A DNA stretch of 64,000 nt from positions 434,001 to 498,000 of the forward strand of contig CAJTDC010000001.1 in assembly GCA_910575055.1 (NCBI GenBank), given 5' to 3'. Numbering within the stretch: the stretch's first letter is position 1; each line of letters begins with the position of its first letter. This stretch comes from Clostridia bacterium. GTDB lineage: Bacteria > Bacillota > Clostridia > Lachnospirales > Anaerotignaceae. The position numbers were made by a program, and so were the translations under genes. Shown here piece after piece: positions 47,510 to 57,385 of the stretch. Below the pieces are notes generated by a model, which did not search any database, was not told where the DNA came from, and worked only from the letters and a program-made list of their open reading frames with translations.

Positions 47510-47809
47510 ATGAAAATAGCATCTAATAGTCTTTATACTTCTTTTAATATACAAAAAGAAACAGCAAGGTTGCACAATTCTGAAAAAAATCAAAGAAAAA
47601 TTGACAAAAATTTTGATAAAATTTTAATCAATTCTACGCCTTCTTCTAATTCTGATGATAAATTTGTTAACGATACTACAGCAAAGCTTTCTTTAGAAGT
47701 AAGAAAACCAGCGTCTTCTGAAAAATTGAAAGAACTTCAGCAAAAAGTAGCAGATGGAACGTATCAAATTGATTTAGACGCTATTGCAAAAAAAATATTG
47801 TTACAATAA
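47510..47809 (+). CDS. flgM: Anti-sigma-28 factor FlgM
   Basis: 99 residues with an unstructured N-terminal half and C-terminal sigma-binding helices (VRKPASSEKLKELQQKVADGTYQIDLDAIAKKIL, cited in parts). It holds sigma-28 inactive until the hook-basal body can export it. Its own promoter looks sigma-28-dependent, giving feedback. GAGGTG lies before the ATG. It heads the hook-filament junction operon, as in Bacillus. Confidence 0.93.
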   Translation: MKIASNSLYTSFNIQKETARLHNSEKNQRKIDKNFDKILINSTPSSNSDDKFVNDTTAKLSLEVRKPASSEKLKELQQKVADGTYQIDLDAIAKKILLQ

Positions 47810-47888
47810 AAATGAATTGATCTCCTACTTTTTTGATAATATAACTGTTGATTTCATTCGCAAAGTCCTTATTTAGGAAGGAGTTATT

Positions 47889-48383
47889 ATGCAAAAAACA
47901 TTAGATGATTTTATAGACTTGCTAGAAAAGCTCATTTTGCTTTTTGATGATTTAGCTGATGTAGAACAAACAAAATTAGAAGCTGCTACAAATAAAGATA
48001 TTGATACATTAAGCGATTGTATGAAAGAGGAACAAGTTTTTCTTTTGCAATTCCGTGGATTAGATAAAAAAAGAGAAACAATACAAAAAGATTTAGGTTT
48101 TGAAAATATGAAATTTTCAGAAATTATTTCTCATATAAAAGATAAACAATATAAACAAGAATTTGAGGAATTATACAATACATTAAAAGAAACAATGGAT
48201 TATTATCAACAAATTCATAATAATGCCAAAAGCATTATAGAAATCAATTTAATAGGAATTGATAAGGCCTTAGAGGTATTAAATGCTAAGCCTTCTACTG
48301 CTCCTCAGAGTGGCATTACTTATTCTCCTGATGGGCAAATTCATAATAACAATAAAACAAACTTTACAAATAAGATTATATAA
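47889..48383 (+). CDS. flgN: Flagellar export chaperone FlgN
   Basis: 164 residues, largely helical, beginning MQKTLDDFIDLLEKLILLFDDL. FlgN binds FlgK and FlgL and guides them to the export apparatus. The sequence has the four-helix pattern with Glu/Lys-rich faces and a disordered Asn-rich tail. GGAGTT is seven bases before the ATG. It sits immediately upstream of flgK, the expected client, in the same place as yvyG of Bacillus. Confidence 0.9.
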   Translation: MQKTLDDFIDLLEKLILLFDDLADVEQTKLEAATNKDIDTLSDCMKEEQVFLLQFRGLDKKRETIQKDLGFENMKFSEIISHIKDKQYKQEFEELYNTLKETMDYYQQIHNNAKSIIEINLIGIDKALEVLNAKPSTAPQSGITYSPDGQIHNNNKTNFTNKII

Positions 48384-48407
48384 TATTATAAAATGGAGGT
48401 AATGTGA

Positions 48408-51400
48408 ATGATAAGGTCATCTTTTGCTGGCTTCACAACAGCACAGCTTGGTATGTCTGCAGCCAACTCTGCATTAAATGTAGTCGGTCAAAATATTTCA
48501 AATATTAATGTCACAGGATATACACGACAACGTGTAGATTTAGATAGTTTTAACGTTACAACAGGCCCTAGACAATGGGGAAGTGTTAATGAAACATTTA
48601 TTGGAAATGGTGTTTTAACAAGCAAAATTGAACAAGTACGTGACCCTTATTTAGATTTACGTTTTCGTACGGAAATGTCAAGTGTTGGTTACTATGATAA
48701 AACACTTTCTAGTTTACAAGATTTGGAAAGTGTTTTAGATGAAGTTGATAGAGAAGGTAGTATTCATAATCAATTAGAAGCTATATTTAAAGCATTAAAT
48801 GAATTTAACCCACAAGCTGCTAATAACGAATTTCAAAATATGTCAAAAACAGAAATGCAGTTGTTGACACAATATTTCAATAATTACTCTAACAGAATAC
48901 AGCAAACAAAAGAGGATAATATAAAAGAATTTAGAGAACAAACAATTCCTTCTATAAATCAACTTTTAACAGATATTACAAACTTAAATGTAAGCATTAA
49001 AGATAACGAAATTTTAGGTAATCCTGCATTGGAATTGCGTGATGAAAGGAATTTACTTTTAGATGAGCTTTCTCAATATGTGAAAATAGAAGTTACATAT
49101 ACAAATGAATATCTTGGTCTTTCTGATAGAACAGCAGAAGAATGTACTGTTAAAATATTAGGTATTGATGATGAAGGCAATAATTTTAAATATACTATTA
49201 TCCATGATGATAAAGCATCACAATTTCAAATTAATGAAGATTGCTCTAATTTGACTATGACAGATATAAATGGTAATCCTATTGCTGACATAGGTAGTGC
49301 ATTAAAACCAACTAATGGTGTAGATGGTACTTTTACAGGTGCTGACGCAACTGCTATGAACGAATTGCTTAAAAAAATACAAGAATTAAGCAATGCTGTA
49401 AAAGACAAAATGACAAAGATAGACGAACAAAACAAATTAATCAGCAGTTTGAGTTCTCAAAAGAACAATTTAGTAAAACAAGGAAATAAGCTTCATGAAG
49501 ATTTAATTAGTGCATTAAATTCTGTAAAAAGTATAAACAATGTCATCAATAACTTACAAGAACAATTAGATAAAATGGATGCTGATGGTGTTGATAAAAC
49601 TTCTGATAAATATAAAGAAGTGGAAGCAAGTTTAGCTAGCAGACAAGAATTATTGAAAAAATATAATAATAAACTTTTTGGTCAAGATACTGTACCCGCT
49701 GGTTATCCTGATGATGTTACTGCATTAAATGCCTTAGATCGAGATGGTAGTGGTATTTACAATAAATTAATAAAAATTTATGGTACTATTACAGATGCAA
49801 AATCACAGCCACCAAAATATGCAACTGATGCGAATGGACAATTAGCTGGAGGAGAATTAATTGATAAAAAGAATGAGTTGGCTACTGCAAGAGATGATTT
49901 GGAAAAAATGAGGGCAGACTATTCACTCACTATAAAAGAGTTAAAGGCTAACATATATGGAGGAAAAAGTCCTGAAGTTAATCTTGAAGGTCTTGACCCT
50001 GCAGATAAAACTCGATTAGAAGCTATAGATGGTTTAGCAAAATATGCTAATATTACAGTAGATTGGGACTCCTATCCAGTAGAAGGAACAGATTTCTTTG
50101 TTTCATTACCTACTATCACATTAACAGGTACTTCCGCTAGAGATGGTAATGGTATTCCTTTATTTGATGCAGATACAGGAAAAATTGGTAATATTGCTTC
50201 TGATGGTGTAGATATTACTATTACAGATACTAGAGGTGTAGAATATACAGAAAAGGCTGCTAATGTCGATGGTGACCCTTATCAATTAGATAACAATGGT
50301 AATCGTGTACTAGATGAATACGGAAATCCTATATTAGATATGGGTGACCAAAGAAATATGTACGAACATTTTCAAGAAGACTCTGGCAGTTTAAAAGCAT
50401 CTTTGGATATGTTTAACCGTGCTGGTGAATTTAACGAAACGAGCGACCGTGGCTATGATTATTACTTAAATATGTTAGATACCTTTGCAAGACAAATAGC
50501 AAAAGTATTTAATGAAGCAAATACAATGGATAAAGACGGCAATCCATTGGTAGATGAAAATGGAAAACCTCTTGACTATGCTAATGCTCTTTTTGGTGCA
50601 GATGGTGTAGCACCAATTAAAAATATAAATGTAACAAATGCAAACGGTCAATATCTTGGCTATGATGGAAATTTTCATAATGAACCATTGCCTGATGTGT
50701 TTAAAACAGACAAAGAAGGCTATGTACTAGATAATAATGGTGATAGAATACCATTCCCTGCTGGTTCTACGGACAAATTTCTTTCATTAAATGCTACTTA
50801 TCAGGCTGATGGCAATAACCTAGTAGATAAAAATGGTAATGTAGTAGGTACAGTAACAGATTACTCAAATGCTCTTTCAAATGCAGCACTAGACCCAACT
50901 GCATTAGCATCTTATGGCTTTGTACAAAGCAAAACAACTTATGATATAAAAGATGCAGCAGGAACTGTAATTGATACAGTTAATGCTGGTGATTGGGTAG
51001 ATAAAGATGGTAATAAGCTATTTAATGCTAATTCAGATGATATAAATGATGCAACTAACAAATTACAAATATTAAATGGTATAGCAAATGGTACTTATGA
51101 AACATTAGCTGGCAAAGTACCAAAAATAGATTATGACCAAATTACTGCTGACAACTTTACTATTACACAGGATTGGGTTGACTCTAAAACAAACTTTGTA
51201 CAGACACACGACCCATCACAAACAGCAGGTTACAATGACAACATCAATCATTTAATTGCTCAATTCAGTGAGAAATTAGATTATACATTTACATTACCAG
51301 ATGGCACACAGCAAAAAGTATTTAATGGTACTTTTGTAGAATTTTACGATAATATTGGTAATCAGCTTGGTTTGGATGTTAAATCCTCCACTGTATTAGT

Positions 51401-51590
51401 AAATAATTATATTACTGTTGCAAATGATATTGCAAACAATAGAGATGCAATTTCTGGTGTTTCTTTGGACGAAGAAGGTATCGACATAATGAAATACCAA
51501 AAAGCACTTACTGCTTCTATGAGACTTATGACAGCATTAGATGAGCAATTAGATAAAGTCATAAATAATATGGGCGTTGTAGGCAGATAA
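48408..51590 (+). CDS. flgK: Hook-associated protein 1 FlgK, greatly enlarged
   Basis: 1060 residues, against a typical 450-650. The N-terminal D0/D1 region (AQLGMSAANSALNVVGQNISNINVTGYTRQ, quoted in part) and the C-terminal D1/D0 region (NNYITVANDIANNRDAISGVSLDEEGIDIMKYQKALTASM, in part) are intact. A central insert of several hundred residues has coiled-coil-like stretches near 310-400 and many D-x-N-G-N turns such as DNNGNRVLDEYGNPIL, likely exposed at the surface or calcium-binding. It forms the junction between hook and filament. GGAGG precedes the ATG. Confidence 0.93.
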   Translation: MIRSSFAGFTTAQLGMSAANSALNVVGQNISNINVTGYTRQRVDLDSFNVTTGPRQWGSVNETFIGNGVLTSKIEQVRDPYLDLRFRTEMSSVGYYDKTLSSLQDLESVLDEVDREGSIHNQLEAIFKALNEFNPQAANNEFQNMSKTEMQLLTQYFNNYSNRIQQTKEDNIKEFREQTIPSINQLLTDITNLNVSIKDNEILGNPALELRDERNLLLDELSQYVKIEVTYTNEYLGLSDRTAEECTVKILGIDDEGNNFKYTIIHDDKASQFQINEDCSNLTMTDINGNPIADIGSALKPTNGVDGTFTGADATAMNELLKKIQELSNAVKDKMTKIDEQNKLISSLSSQKNNLVKQGNKLHEDLISALNSVKSINNVINNLQEQLDKMDADGVDKTSDKYKEVEASLASRQELLKKYNNKLFGQDTVPAGYPDDVTALNALDRDGSGIYNKLIKIYGTITDAKSQPPKYATDANGQLAGGELIDKKNELATARDDLEKMRADYSLTIKELKANIYGGKSPEVNLEGLDPADKTRLEAIDGLAKYANITVDWDSYPVEGTDFFVSLPTITLTGTSARDGNGIPLFDADTGKIGNIASDGVDITITDTRGVEYTEKAANVDGDPYQLDNNGNRVLDEYGNPILDMGDQRNMYEHFQEDSGSLKASLDMFNRAGEFNETSDRGYDYYLNMLDTFARQIAKVFNEANTMDKDGNPLVDENGKPLDYANALFGADGVAPIKNINVTNANGQYLGYDGNFHNEPLPDVFKTDKEGYVLDNNGDRIPFPAGSTDKFLSLNATYQADGNNLVDKNGNVVGTVTDYSNALSNAALDPTALASYGFVQSKTTYDIKDAAGTVIDTVNAGDWVDKDGNKLFNANSDDINDATNKLQILNGIANGTYETLAGKVPKIDYDQITADNFTITQDWVDSKTNFVQTHDPSQTAGYNDNINHLIAQFSEKLDYTFTLPDGTQQKVFNGTFVEFYDNIGNQLGLDVKSSTVLVNNYITVANDIANNRDAISGVSLDEEGIDIMKYQKALTASMRLMTALDEQLDKVINNMGVVGR

Positions 51591-51613
51591 AAATAATATA
51601 GGAGGTAATCAGT

Positions 51614-52618
51614 ATGGGAACTGGAATGCGTATTACAACAAACGCAATGATTAGAAAATATTCCACAAATTTAAATAAAGCATTAGGCGATTTAGATGCC
51701 AAAAGAAATACAGTAGCATCAAACAGAAATTTTAATAAAATTTCAGAAGACCCTGGTGCTGCAATGAAGTCTTTTAAATTAAGAAGTAACTTTGCTAGAA
51801 CAGATGTACAAATTGAAAATACCAAAGATGCTCTTGCAAAATTTGATGAAGTAACATCAAATGTATTGAATTGTTCCTCTATGGCAAATCAATTCATTGA
51901 GACTGATTTAAAAGGTATAAATGGAACAGCTTCTTATGAAACACGTCAAGCATATAAACAAAAAGTTGATAAATTAGTAGATAGCTTTTTACAGCAAATG
52001 AATGGAAAATATAATGAAAACTTTATATTTGGTGGAGCAAGCACAAAAGAATTACCTTTTGAGAAAAAAGGAAATGAAATTTATTATAGAGGCGAGCCTG
52101 TAAATACTATACCAGATACACACAAATATTTTAGTGAACACAGCTATCGTGATATTGGTTTTGGTATGAAAGAAAAAGAGGGTGAAATTGTTTCTACCAG
52201 TGCATTTGATACTGCTGTAAATGGTTTAGATGTATTTGGTTATGGTATTGGTGACGATGGTTTACCAAATAATATTGTTTGTCTTGCTCAGGAACTTTCC
52301 AATCTTTTAGGTAAAGAGGAAATTACAGGTGCTGATAAAGAAAAATATGATAAAATTATAAATAAATTTCCTCAAGTTGTGAATGATATGATTGATAATG
52401 GTCTTGCTGCATTAGGTACAAAACAGGCATTTTTAGAAAATGCAGAAGACCAGTTGACGCAAACATCTCAAATATTAAATGAGCAAATAAGCAATTTAGA
52501 TTTCTGTGACCCAGCAGAAGCTATTACAAATTTAATGTGGGCACAATATGCTTATAATGCTACTTTGAAAGTAGGAAATACATTACTTTCTAATTCTTTC
52601 ATTGATTTTATGAGTTAA
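51614..52618 (+). CDS. flgL: Hook-associated protein 3 FlgL
   Basis: 334 residues with the flagellin-like N terminus (MRITTNAMIRKYSTNLNKAL), DLDAKRNTVASNRNFNKISEDP and the C-terminal helix NLMWAQYAYNATLKVGNTLL. Acts with FlgK at the hook-filament junction. GGAGG is eight bases before the ATG. It lies 23 bases after flgK and is followed by two hairpins. Confidence 0.95.
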   Translation: MGTGMRITTNAMIRKYSTNLNKALGDLDAKRNTVASNRNFNKISEDPGAAMKSFKLRSNFARTDVQIENTKDALAKFDEVTSNVLNCSSMANQFIETDLKGINGTASYETRQAYKQKVDKLVDSFLQQMNGKYNENFIFGGASTKELPFEKKGNEIYYRGEPVNTIPDTHKYFSEHSYRDIGFGMKEKEGEIVSTSAFDTAVNGLDVFGYGIGDDGLPNNIVCLAQELSNLLGKEEITGADKEKYDKIINKFPQVVNDMIDNGLAALGTKQAFLENAEDQLTQTSQILNEQISNLDFCDPAEAITNLMWAQYAYNATLKVGNTLLSNSFIDFMS

Positions 52619-52632
52619 TAAAATCAATACGA

Positions 52633-52712
52633 CCAAAAAGTTCTTCTAAAAGCGGAGAACTTTTTGGTGTTTCTATCAATAGAAAAACCATCATTATTTA
52701 TCAATGGTTTTT
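52633..52712 (+). terminator. Two hairpins after flgL
   Basis: First, a 12-bp perfect stem CCAAAAAGTTCT/AGAACTTTTTGG (52633-52667), then AAAAACCAT/ATGGTTTTT (52683-52712) with a short T tail. They may reduce, rather than stop, transcription into the DUF6470, fliW and csrA genes. Confidence 0.7.
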
Positions 52713-52823
52713 AGCAGAAAATGATTTCTGCACATATATTATATTGTAAAACCAAAAAATTTTACAAAAAATGTTCATTGTATTTCTGGCAAAATGCTAA
52801 ATATCATAAAAGGGGGATTGTAC

Positions 52824-53432
52824 ATGGAGCAATTACTAAAAATTACAACTGTTCCAATTTCTATTGAATTTAAAGTAAATGACGCCAGACTTGAGCAAAG
52901 AAGCGGCACAGCTGACCTAGAAATCAGCCGTAACGAAGGAAACTTCACCATCAGAAGTCAACCTATTCGTTTAAATATGGATACTTTTGAGGCAAGGGAC
53001 TCCATTCGCCCTTCCTCTGCGAAGTCTTTGGTAAGGGATTATTTTCAAAAAGGAAAAAATGCCGCTTATGAAGCAACTGCAACATATGCTCAAGAAGGGC
53101 AGATATTACTCAGTGCCACATTAGGCGATGATGCACTTGACCAGATTATAAAACAAAGAAACACTGTCAATACAGATTATGGCTTAGATTTTATACCAAA
53201 AGCGCAGCCTAACATCAACTGGTCAAAGCCTAATATGACAATTCAATATGAAATGGATAAATTAAATTTTGATTGGAAAATAAACAAAACTGGTTTTGAA
53301 TTTATACCAGGAAGCATTGAATTTTCTATTACACAACAACCAGACGTAAAAATTGAATATGTAGGTGACCCAATTTATGTACCACCTAGTGCTAATCCAA
53401 ATTATACGCCTGCTGTTGACATTAAAGCATGA
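52824..53432 (+). CDS. DUF6470 protein (YviE position)
   Basis: 202 residues. Starts LLKITTVPISIEFKVNDARLE after MEQ, contains SSAKSLVRDYFQKGKNAA and a C-terminal IEFSITQQPDVKIEYVGDPIYVPP. It is the DUF6470 family found between flgL and fliW, called yviE in Bacillus; function not established. I start at the ATG at 52824 with GGGGGA six bases upstream. No signal or membrane segment. Confidence 0.85.
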   Translation: MEQLLKITTVPISIEFKVNDARLEQRSGTADLEISRNEGNFTIRSQPIRLNMDTFEARDSIRPSSAKSLVRDYFQKGKNAAYEATATYAQEGQILLSATLGDDALDQIIKQRNTVNTDYGLDFIPKAQPNINWSKPNMTIQYEMDKLNFDWKINKTGFEFIPGSIEFSITQQPDVKIEYVGDPIYVPPSANPNYTPAVDIKA

Positions 53433-53440
53433 GGTGAATT

Positions 53441-53884
53441 ATGATAAAAGAATGTAGTACAAAATACTTCGGCAACTATTCCTATGATGAAGAAAGTATT
53501 ATACTATTTGAAAGTGGTCTTTTTGGCTTTGAGCACGAAAATGAGTTTTTGTTAATACAACTTGACCCAAACAATGAAAATGTGCTTTGTTTGCAAAGTT
53601 TGAAAGACACAAACCTTGCTTTTTTTACGGTAAATCCCTTTGCTTTTTCAGAGGATTACCACCCTATACCAACAGACAAAGAGCTAAAGTCAATAGGGGC
53701 AAAAGATATGAGTGACGTAGCGGTTTATGTCATATGCTCTATGACAGACGATATTTCTACAAGTACCGCAAATTTAAAATGCCCTATTATTGTGAATACA
53801 CACAATAATAAGGCATTACAAGTGATACTTGATAACCCAGAATATCAATTTCGTCATTCTTTCTCAGAGGAGGCGAAAAGCTGA
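53441..53884 (+). CDS. fliW: FliW, flagellar assembly factor and CsrA antagonist
   Basis: 147 residues with family features IILFESGLFGFEHENEFLLI, FLTVNPFAF-like (FFTVNPFAFSEDYHP) and CPIIVNTHNNKALQVILDN. FliW binds either flagellin or CsrA; free FliW sequesters CsrA and so permits flagellin translation. GAGGTG precedes the ATG. Its stop TGA shares one base with the csrA ATG, so the partners are made together. Confidence 0.95.
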   Translation: MIKECSTKYFGNYSYDEESIILFESGLFGFEHENEFLLIQLDPNNENVLCLQSLKDTNLAFFTVNPFAFSEDYHPIPTDKELKSIGAKDMSDVAVYVICSMTDDISTSTANLKCPIIVNTHNNKALQVILDNPEYQFRHSFSEEAKS

Positions 53885-54132
53885 TGTTAATATTACAGCG
53901 TAAAGCGACACAGTCACTTGTGATTAACGGAAACATACACATCACCATACAAGAAATTACAGCAGATAAAGTCAAAATTGCCATAGACGCACCAAGAGAA
54001 ATATCCATCGTGCGTTCTGAACTTTTGGAGGCTGCTTCGGCAAATAAAGAAGCTACAAATGCTCCAAAAGGCGACTTGTCCAGTATTTCGAATAGCTTGA
54101 CAGCATTGTCAAAGCTCACCAAAAAAGAATAA
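53884..54132 (+). CDS. csrA: Carbon storage regulator CsrA
   Basis: 82 residues. Starts MLILQRKATQSLVI and has VKIAIDAPREISIVRSELL, matching the RNA-binding beta strands and the conserved arginine near residue 44. The usual LTRKxGE is LQRKATQ here, somewhat divergent. The C-terminal tail is longer than in enterobacteria, as in FliW-regulated CsrA. It should bind the two hairpins in the flagellin leader. GGAGG within the end of fliW is its ribosome binding site. Confidence 0.94.
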   Translation: MLILQRKATQSLVINGNIHITIQEITADKVKIAIDAPREISIVRSELLEAASANKEATNAPKGDLSSISNSLTALSKLTKKE

Positions 54133-54133
54133 A

Positions 54134-54167
54134 ACTCCCCCCTAGTATGCTAGGGGGAATTTTTTTA
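54134..54167 (+). terminator. Terminator after csrA
   Basis: Eight-base-pair stem CCCCCTAG/CTAGGGGG, then AATTTTTTT. It also meets the stop of the converging methylase gene. Confidence 0.9.
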
Positions 54168-55427
54168 TAATACAAGTGCTGCCATATGTCCAAGTGTTTC
54201 ACTTTCTGTTTGATTTAAGCGTTCTTCCAATTTTGTCATATGACTTGCACTATTAAACAATGATTTTGAAAATTCAGAAGTATAGTATATAAAATCCTCC
54301 TCTGTGCTATCTTTTTCTATACAGCAAGTCCACATAAAAAGAAATATACTATATACCATTGCCATAGCACAATAATTTCTCCATAAGCCACCATTTATAC
54401 GAAAAGGAAAACGATTAGCTAAAAATCCTTCTATCATTATATTTTCTATCCAATATTCTCTTCCTTTTATAAATTCTTCAAAGTCCTTTATAGCTTGCTG
54501 ATATTTTTCAAAATCATATTGTATATTTAAAATTTCCTTTTTTTCTTGTCCCATTTTAAATTTCGTTTCAAATTGTGATTTTAAGTCTACTCTATCATTT
54601 ATTTTTTGTTGTATTTTAAAATCTTCTCCTACTTTATTTCCATTATAATGATAAATAATAGAATTAAAAAGCCTTTTTCTACCACTTTTGTCCGCATTTT
54701 TAAACAATTTACTATACATATCTTTGTTTTTACTGTCATTAAAATCAGCTACAAACTGTTGTATATAATTGGGTATTACATTTGTATTTTTTGTTCCTTC
54801 TCTCAACATTTCGTCAACTTTTTTAATTGCCATTCCCAATACTACTATTCTTTCTCCAAAATTATATTCTCTATTTTGAAGCACACCCAATATTAATATT
54901 TTAAAATCTGTCCAATAATGTAATATAGGACTTACTCTAGTTGCTTCAGAGTCTATTCTTGCAGAAGCTCGTTTTTCAACATCTCTCAATTCTTTCTCCA
55001 CTATATCTAATTTAATACCATCTTTTTCTTGTAATAGCAATCTAACAACTTCTTCACAAGATATATCTAAAAAACTTTCGTATTTTCCCATATAATACGT
55101 CATTGCTCTTGGAAACATTTGGCAGACTAAACTCATATTTTCAGGACCCATTTCCTGATATACTTTACATAACCCATTTTCATCTAAAAATTTACATTTT
55201 TTATTTTCATCAAATTTAATTTTATAATCAAATATATCACTTTTATATTTTTCAAAAGCATCTTCAAATATATTTCTAAACTCTTCTGTTTTGATATTTC
55301 TTTTCATATTTTTTAATTCTTGCTTTGTAATATTAATTTGCCAATTTCTACAACAATTATATTCACAATCACTTCCTATACATTCAAATTTACTATAAAA
55401 ACTTGGTTGCAACACAATCTCCTTCAT
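54165..55427 (-). CDS. fliB: FliB-type flagellin lysine-N-methylase
   Basis: 420 residues. Cysteine clusters CIGSDCEYNCCRNW near the N terminus and CKFLDENGLCKVY near residue 80 resemble the iron-sulfur-binding zinc/iron CxxxCxxCC pattern of FliB/YkgJ proteins. FliB methylates surface lysines of flagellin. The flagellin gene lies immediately upstream on the same strand, supporting the call. AGGAGG precedes the ATG by eight bases. It follows the flagellin terminator, so is likely expressed at a lower level. Confidence 0.88.
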   Translation of the reverse strand: MKEIVLQPSFYSKFECIGSDCEYNCCRNWQINITKQELKNMKRNIKTEEFRNIFEDAFEKYKSDIFDYKIKFDENKKCKFLDENGLCKVYQEMGPENMSLVCQMFPRAMTYYMGKYESFLDISCEEVVRLLLQEKDGIKLDIVEKELRDVEKRASARIDSEATRVSPILHYWTDFKILILGVLQNREYNFGERIVVLGMAIKKVDEMLREGTKNTNVIPNYIQQFVADFNDSKNKDMYSKLFKNADKSGRKRLFNSIIYHYNGNKVGEDFKIQQKINDRVDLKSQFETKFKMGQEKKEILNIQYDFEKYQQAIKDFEEFIKGREYWIENIMIEGFLANRFPFRINGGLWRNYCAMAMVYSIFLFMWTCCIEKDSTEEDFIYYTSEFSKSLFNSASHMTKLEERLNQTESETLGHMAALVL

Positions 55428-55492
55428 ACATTTATCCTCCTAATTAGTGCGTATTTCTGACAACAGTTTTCCCAACACAATCATTTATTATT

Positions 55493-55520
55493 AAAAAAGC
55501 AGGCACGCTGTGCCTGCTTT
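55493..55520 (-). terminator. Terminator of the flagellin gene
   Basis: Eleven-base-pair stem AAAGCAGGCAC/GTGCCTGCTTT with a three-base loop, then TTTTT on the minus strand. Confidence 0.9.
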
Positions 55521-55569
55521 CTATTGAGAAAAAGGAATTCAAACCTTTTTAATTCATTGTCAAAATATA

Positions 55570-57267
55570 TTATTGTAATAACTGAAGAACACCCTGAGGT
55601 AACTGATTTGCTTGAGCCAACATAGCTTGAGAAGATTGAACAAGAATATTGTTCTTTGTATATTGCATCATTTCTTTTGCCATGTCTGTATCTCTGATAC
55701 GGCTTTCTGCATCTGTCAAGTTCTCTGTTGTTGTTTCCAAGTTATTCAATGTATGGTCTAATCTGTTTTGAGTAGCACCAAGCTTTGCTCTTACTTTAGA
55801 AACAGTATCAATAGCATCTTTAATTTTACTAATACCAGCTGCTGCACTTGTTTCTGTAGTTACATCAATATCACCTACATTCAACGCTTTTGCATGGCAA
55901 TCTTGAATACTTACAGTAACTCTGTTGTAATCATCAGCTGTATCACCAATTTGAAGAGAAAGAGCATTTCCGCCTACAGCTTGAGTAGATACTTTGTTAG
56001 ATAATCCTAACAAATTTGCTGCTGTACCTTCAATGCCATTTTCTGTTTTTTCTCCAAAACTAAAGTTAACTTTATCAGCATTGTCACCAGTATATGTTAC
56101 TTTAAAACCGCCACTCTTATCTACTTCAACACTAAATTTAGTGCTATCAACAAATTCTTCATGAGCATTAGTGTATCCCATTGCTGTATTATAAGCACCT
56201 ACTGCAGTTTGTATTGCAGTTTCTAAATCAGCTTTGACGTTTTCCATATCGTCGCCTCTTGCTGCTGCAAAACCTGCTCCTTCTACTGTAGTGCCATTAA
56301 TTGTCATTGTAAATTTGTCATTTGCTGTAATTGTGTTGTTAAATTTCATCTGTGGTGTTACAACATTTGATTTACCATCACCAGCACCAAAGAAGAAAGT
56401 ACCTACTGTTTTAACTTGGTCTGCAGTAGCAGCATTACTACCTACATAACCTATTGCAGCATTTTCAGCTGTACTTAAGCTTTTCATTGTAACAGCACCA
56501 GTAGCATCAATTTTAATTTCAACTTCACCTTGTAAACCTTGTGCTTTTATTTCATTGTTAAAAAGCTCAGTCAATTTTTCAGCAATGTCTTTTGCTCCAT
56601 CAGCTGTCAAGTTGGCATGATTTTGTTTAATAGTAGCATCAAAAAGTTTTTTAGCATCACCTTTTGTCCAGTCTATTGTTAATGACTGTCCATCAATGTT
56701 ATATGTTTCTTTTGAAGCTACTACAGTACCAGCAGCACTTAAATCTTTTTTAACATTACCTGCTGTATTTGATGTTTCTGGCTCAAAAGATGTAGATACA
56801 TCTGTACCAATTAATTGTGCTGTATCTGTTTTCATTGAGCCACCACTTAAGTTACCGTCTAACAAGTTAATACCGTTGAAGTTTGTGGAGTCTGCAATTC
56901 TGTCGATTTCATCTTTCAGTTCTTGAATTTCGTTTTGATATTTTTCTCTGTTGCTGTCGGAATATGTTCCGTTTGATGCCAATGTAGAAAGTTCTACCAT
57001 TCTGTTTAACATAGAGTGAACTTCTGTCAAAGCACCTTCAGCTGTTTGAACCAAAGAGATACCATCTTTTGCATTCTGTTGGCAAGCTTCCAAACCTGTG
57101 ATTTGAGCTCTCATTTTTTCAGAGATTGCCAAACCTGCTGCATTGTCAGCTGCACTGTTGATTTTGTAACCAGATGACAATTTTTTCAAGTTTGCTGCTA
57201 CGTTTTTGTTGTTTGCACCTAATCTGTTATAAGAGTTTAAAGCTGGAATATTATGTTGTACTATCAT
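55570..57267 (-). CDS. hag: Flagellin
   Basis: 565 residues. Conserved N-terminal region (MIVQHNIPALNSYNRL, LSSGYKINSAADNAAGLAIS in part, DGISLVQTAEGAL) and C-terminal region (ESRIRDTDMAKEMMQYTKNN, LQLLQ end) frame a variable domain of roughly 290 residues (about 150-440), rich in Ala, Thr, Asp and Lys, which is the exposed filament surface. The start is the ATG at 57267, with GGAGG eight bases upstream; the longer frame runs through the leader hairpins. It has a sigma-28-like promoter and two CsrA-type hairpins. The neighbouring fliB gene suggests lysine methylation. Confidence 0.96.
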   Translation of the reverse strand: MIVQHNIPALNSYNRLGANNKNVAANLKKLSSGYKINSAADNAAGLAISEKMRAQITGLEACQQNAKDGISLVQTAEGALTEVHSMLNRMVELSTLASNGTYSDSNREKYQNEIQELKDEIDRIADSTNFNGINLLDGNLSGGSMKTDTAQLIGTDVSTSFEPETSNTAGNVKKDLSAAGTVVASKETYNIDGQSLTIDWTKGDAKKLFDATIKQNHANLTADGAKDIAEKLTELFNNEIKAQGLQGEVEIKIDATGAVTMKSLSTAENAAIGYVGSNAATADQVKTVGTFFFGAGDGKSNVVTPQMKFNNTITANDKFTMTINGTTVEGAGFAAARGDDMENVKADLETAIQTAVGAYNTAMGYTNAHEEFVDSTKFSVEVDKSGGFKVTYTGDNADKVNFSFGEKTENGIEGTAANLLGLSNKVSTQAVGGNALSLQIGDTADDYNRVTVSIQDCHAKALNVGDIDVTTETSAAAGISKIKDAIDTVSKVRAKLGATQNRLDHTLNNLETTTENLTDAESRIRDTDMAKEMMQYTKNNILVQSSQAMLAQANQLPQGVLQLLQ

Positions 57268-57272
57268 AAAAT

Positions 57273-57310
57273 CTACCTCCATGTAGTTACGCGGGAAACT
57301 CCGTTTTCCC
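57273..57310 (-). promoter_or_regulatory. Two CsrA-binding hairpins in the flagellin leader
   Basis: On the minus strand, GGGAAA-ACGGAG-TTTCCC (57293-57310) and CTAC-ATGGAG-GTAG (57273-57286) each show A-N-GGA in a six-base loop. The second covers the Shine-Dalgarno GGAGG. This matches the paired CsrA sites of the Bacillus hag leader in layout. Confidence 0.8.
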
Positions 57311-57385
57311 ACTAATCCTATATTATTTAGTTACCAAGAGGCTCAAAGGTTTTAACCGGTATTACCTCATTGCCTCTTATTTACA

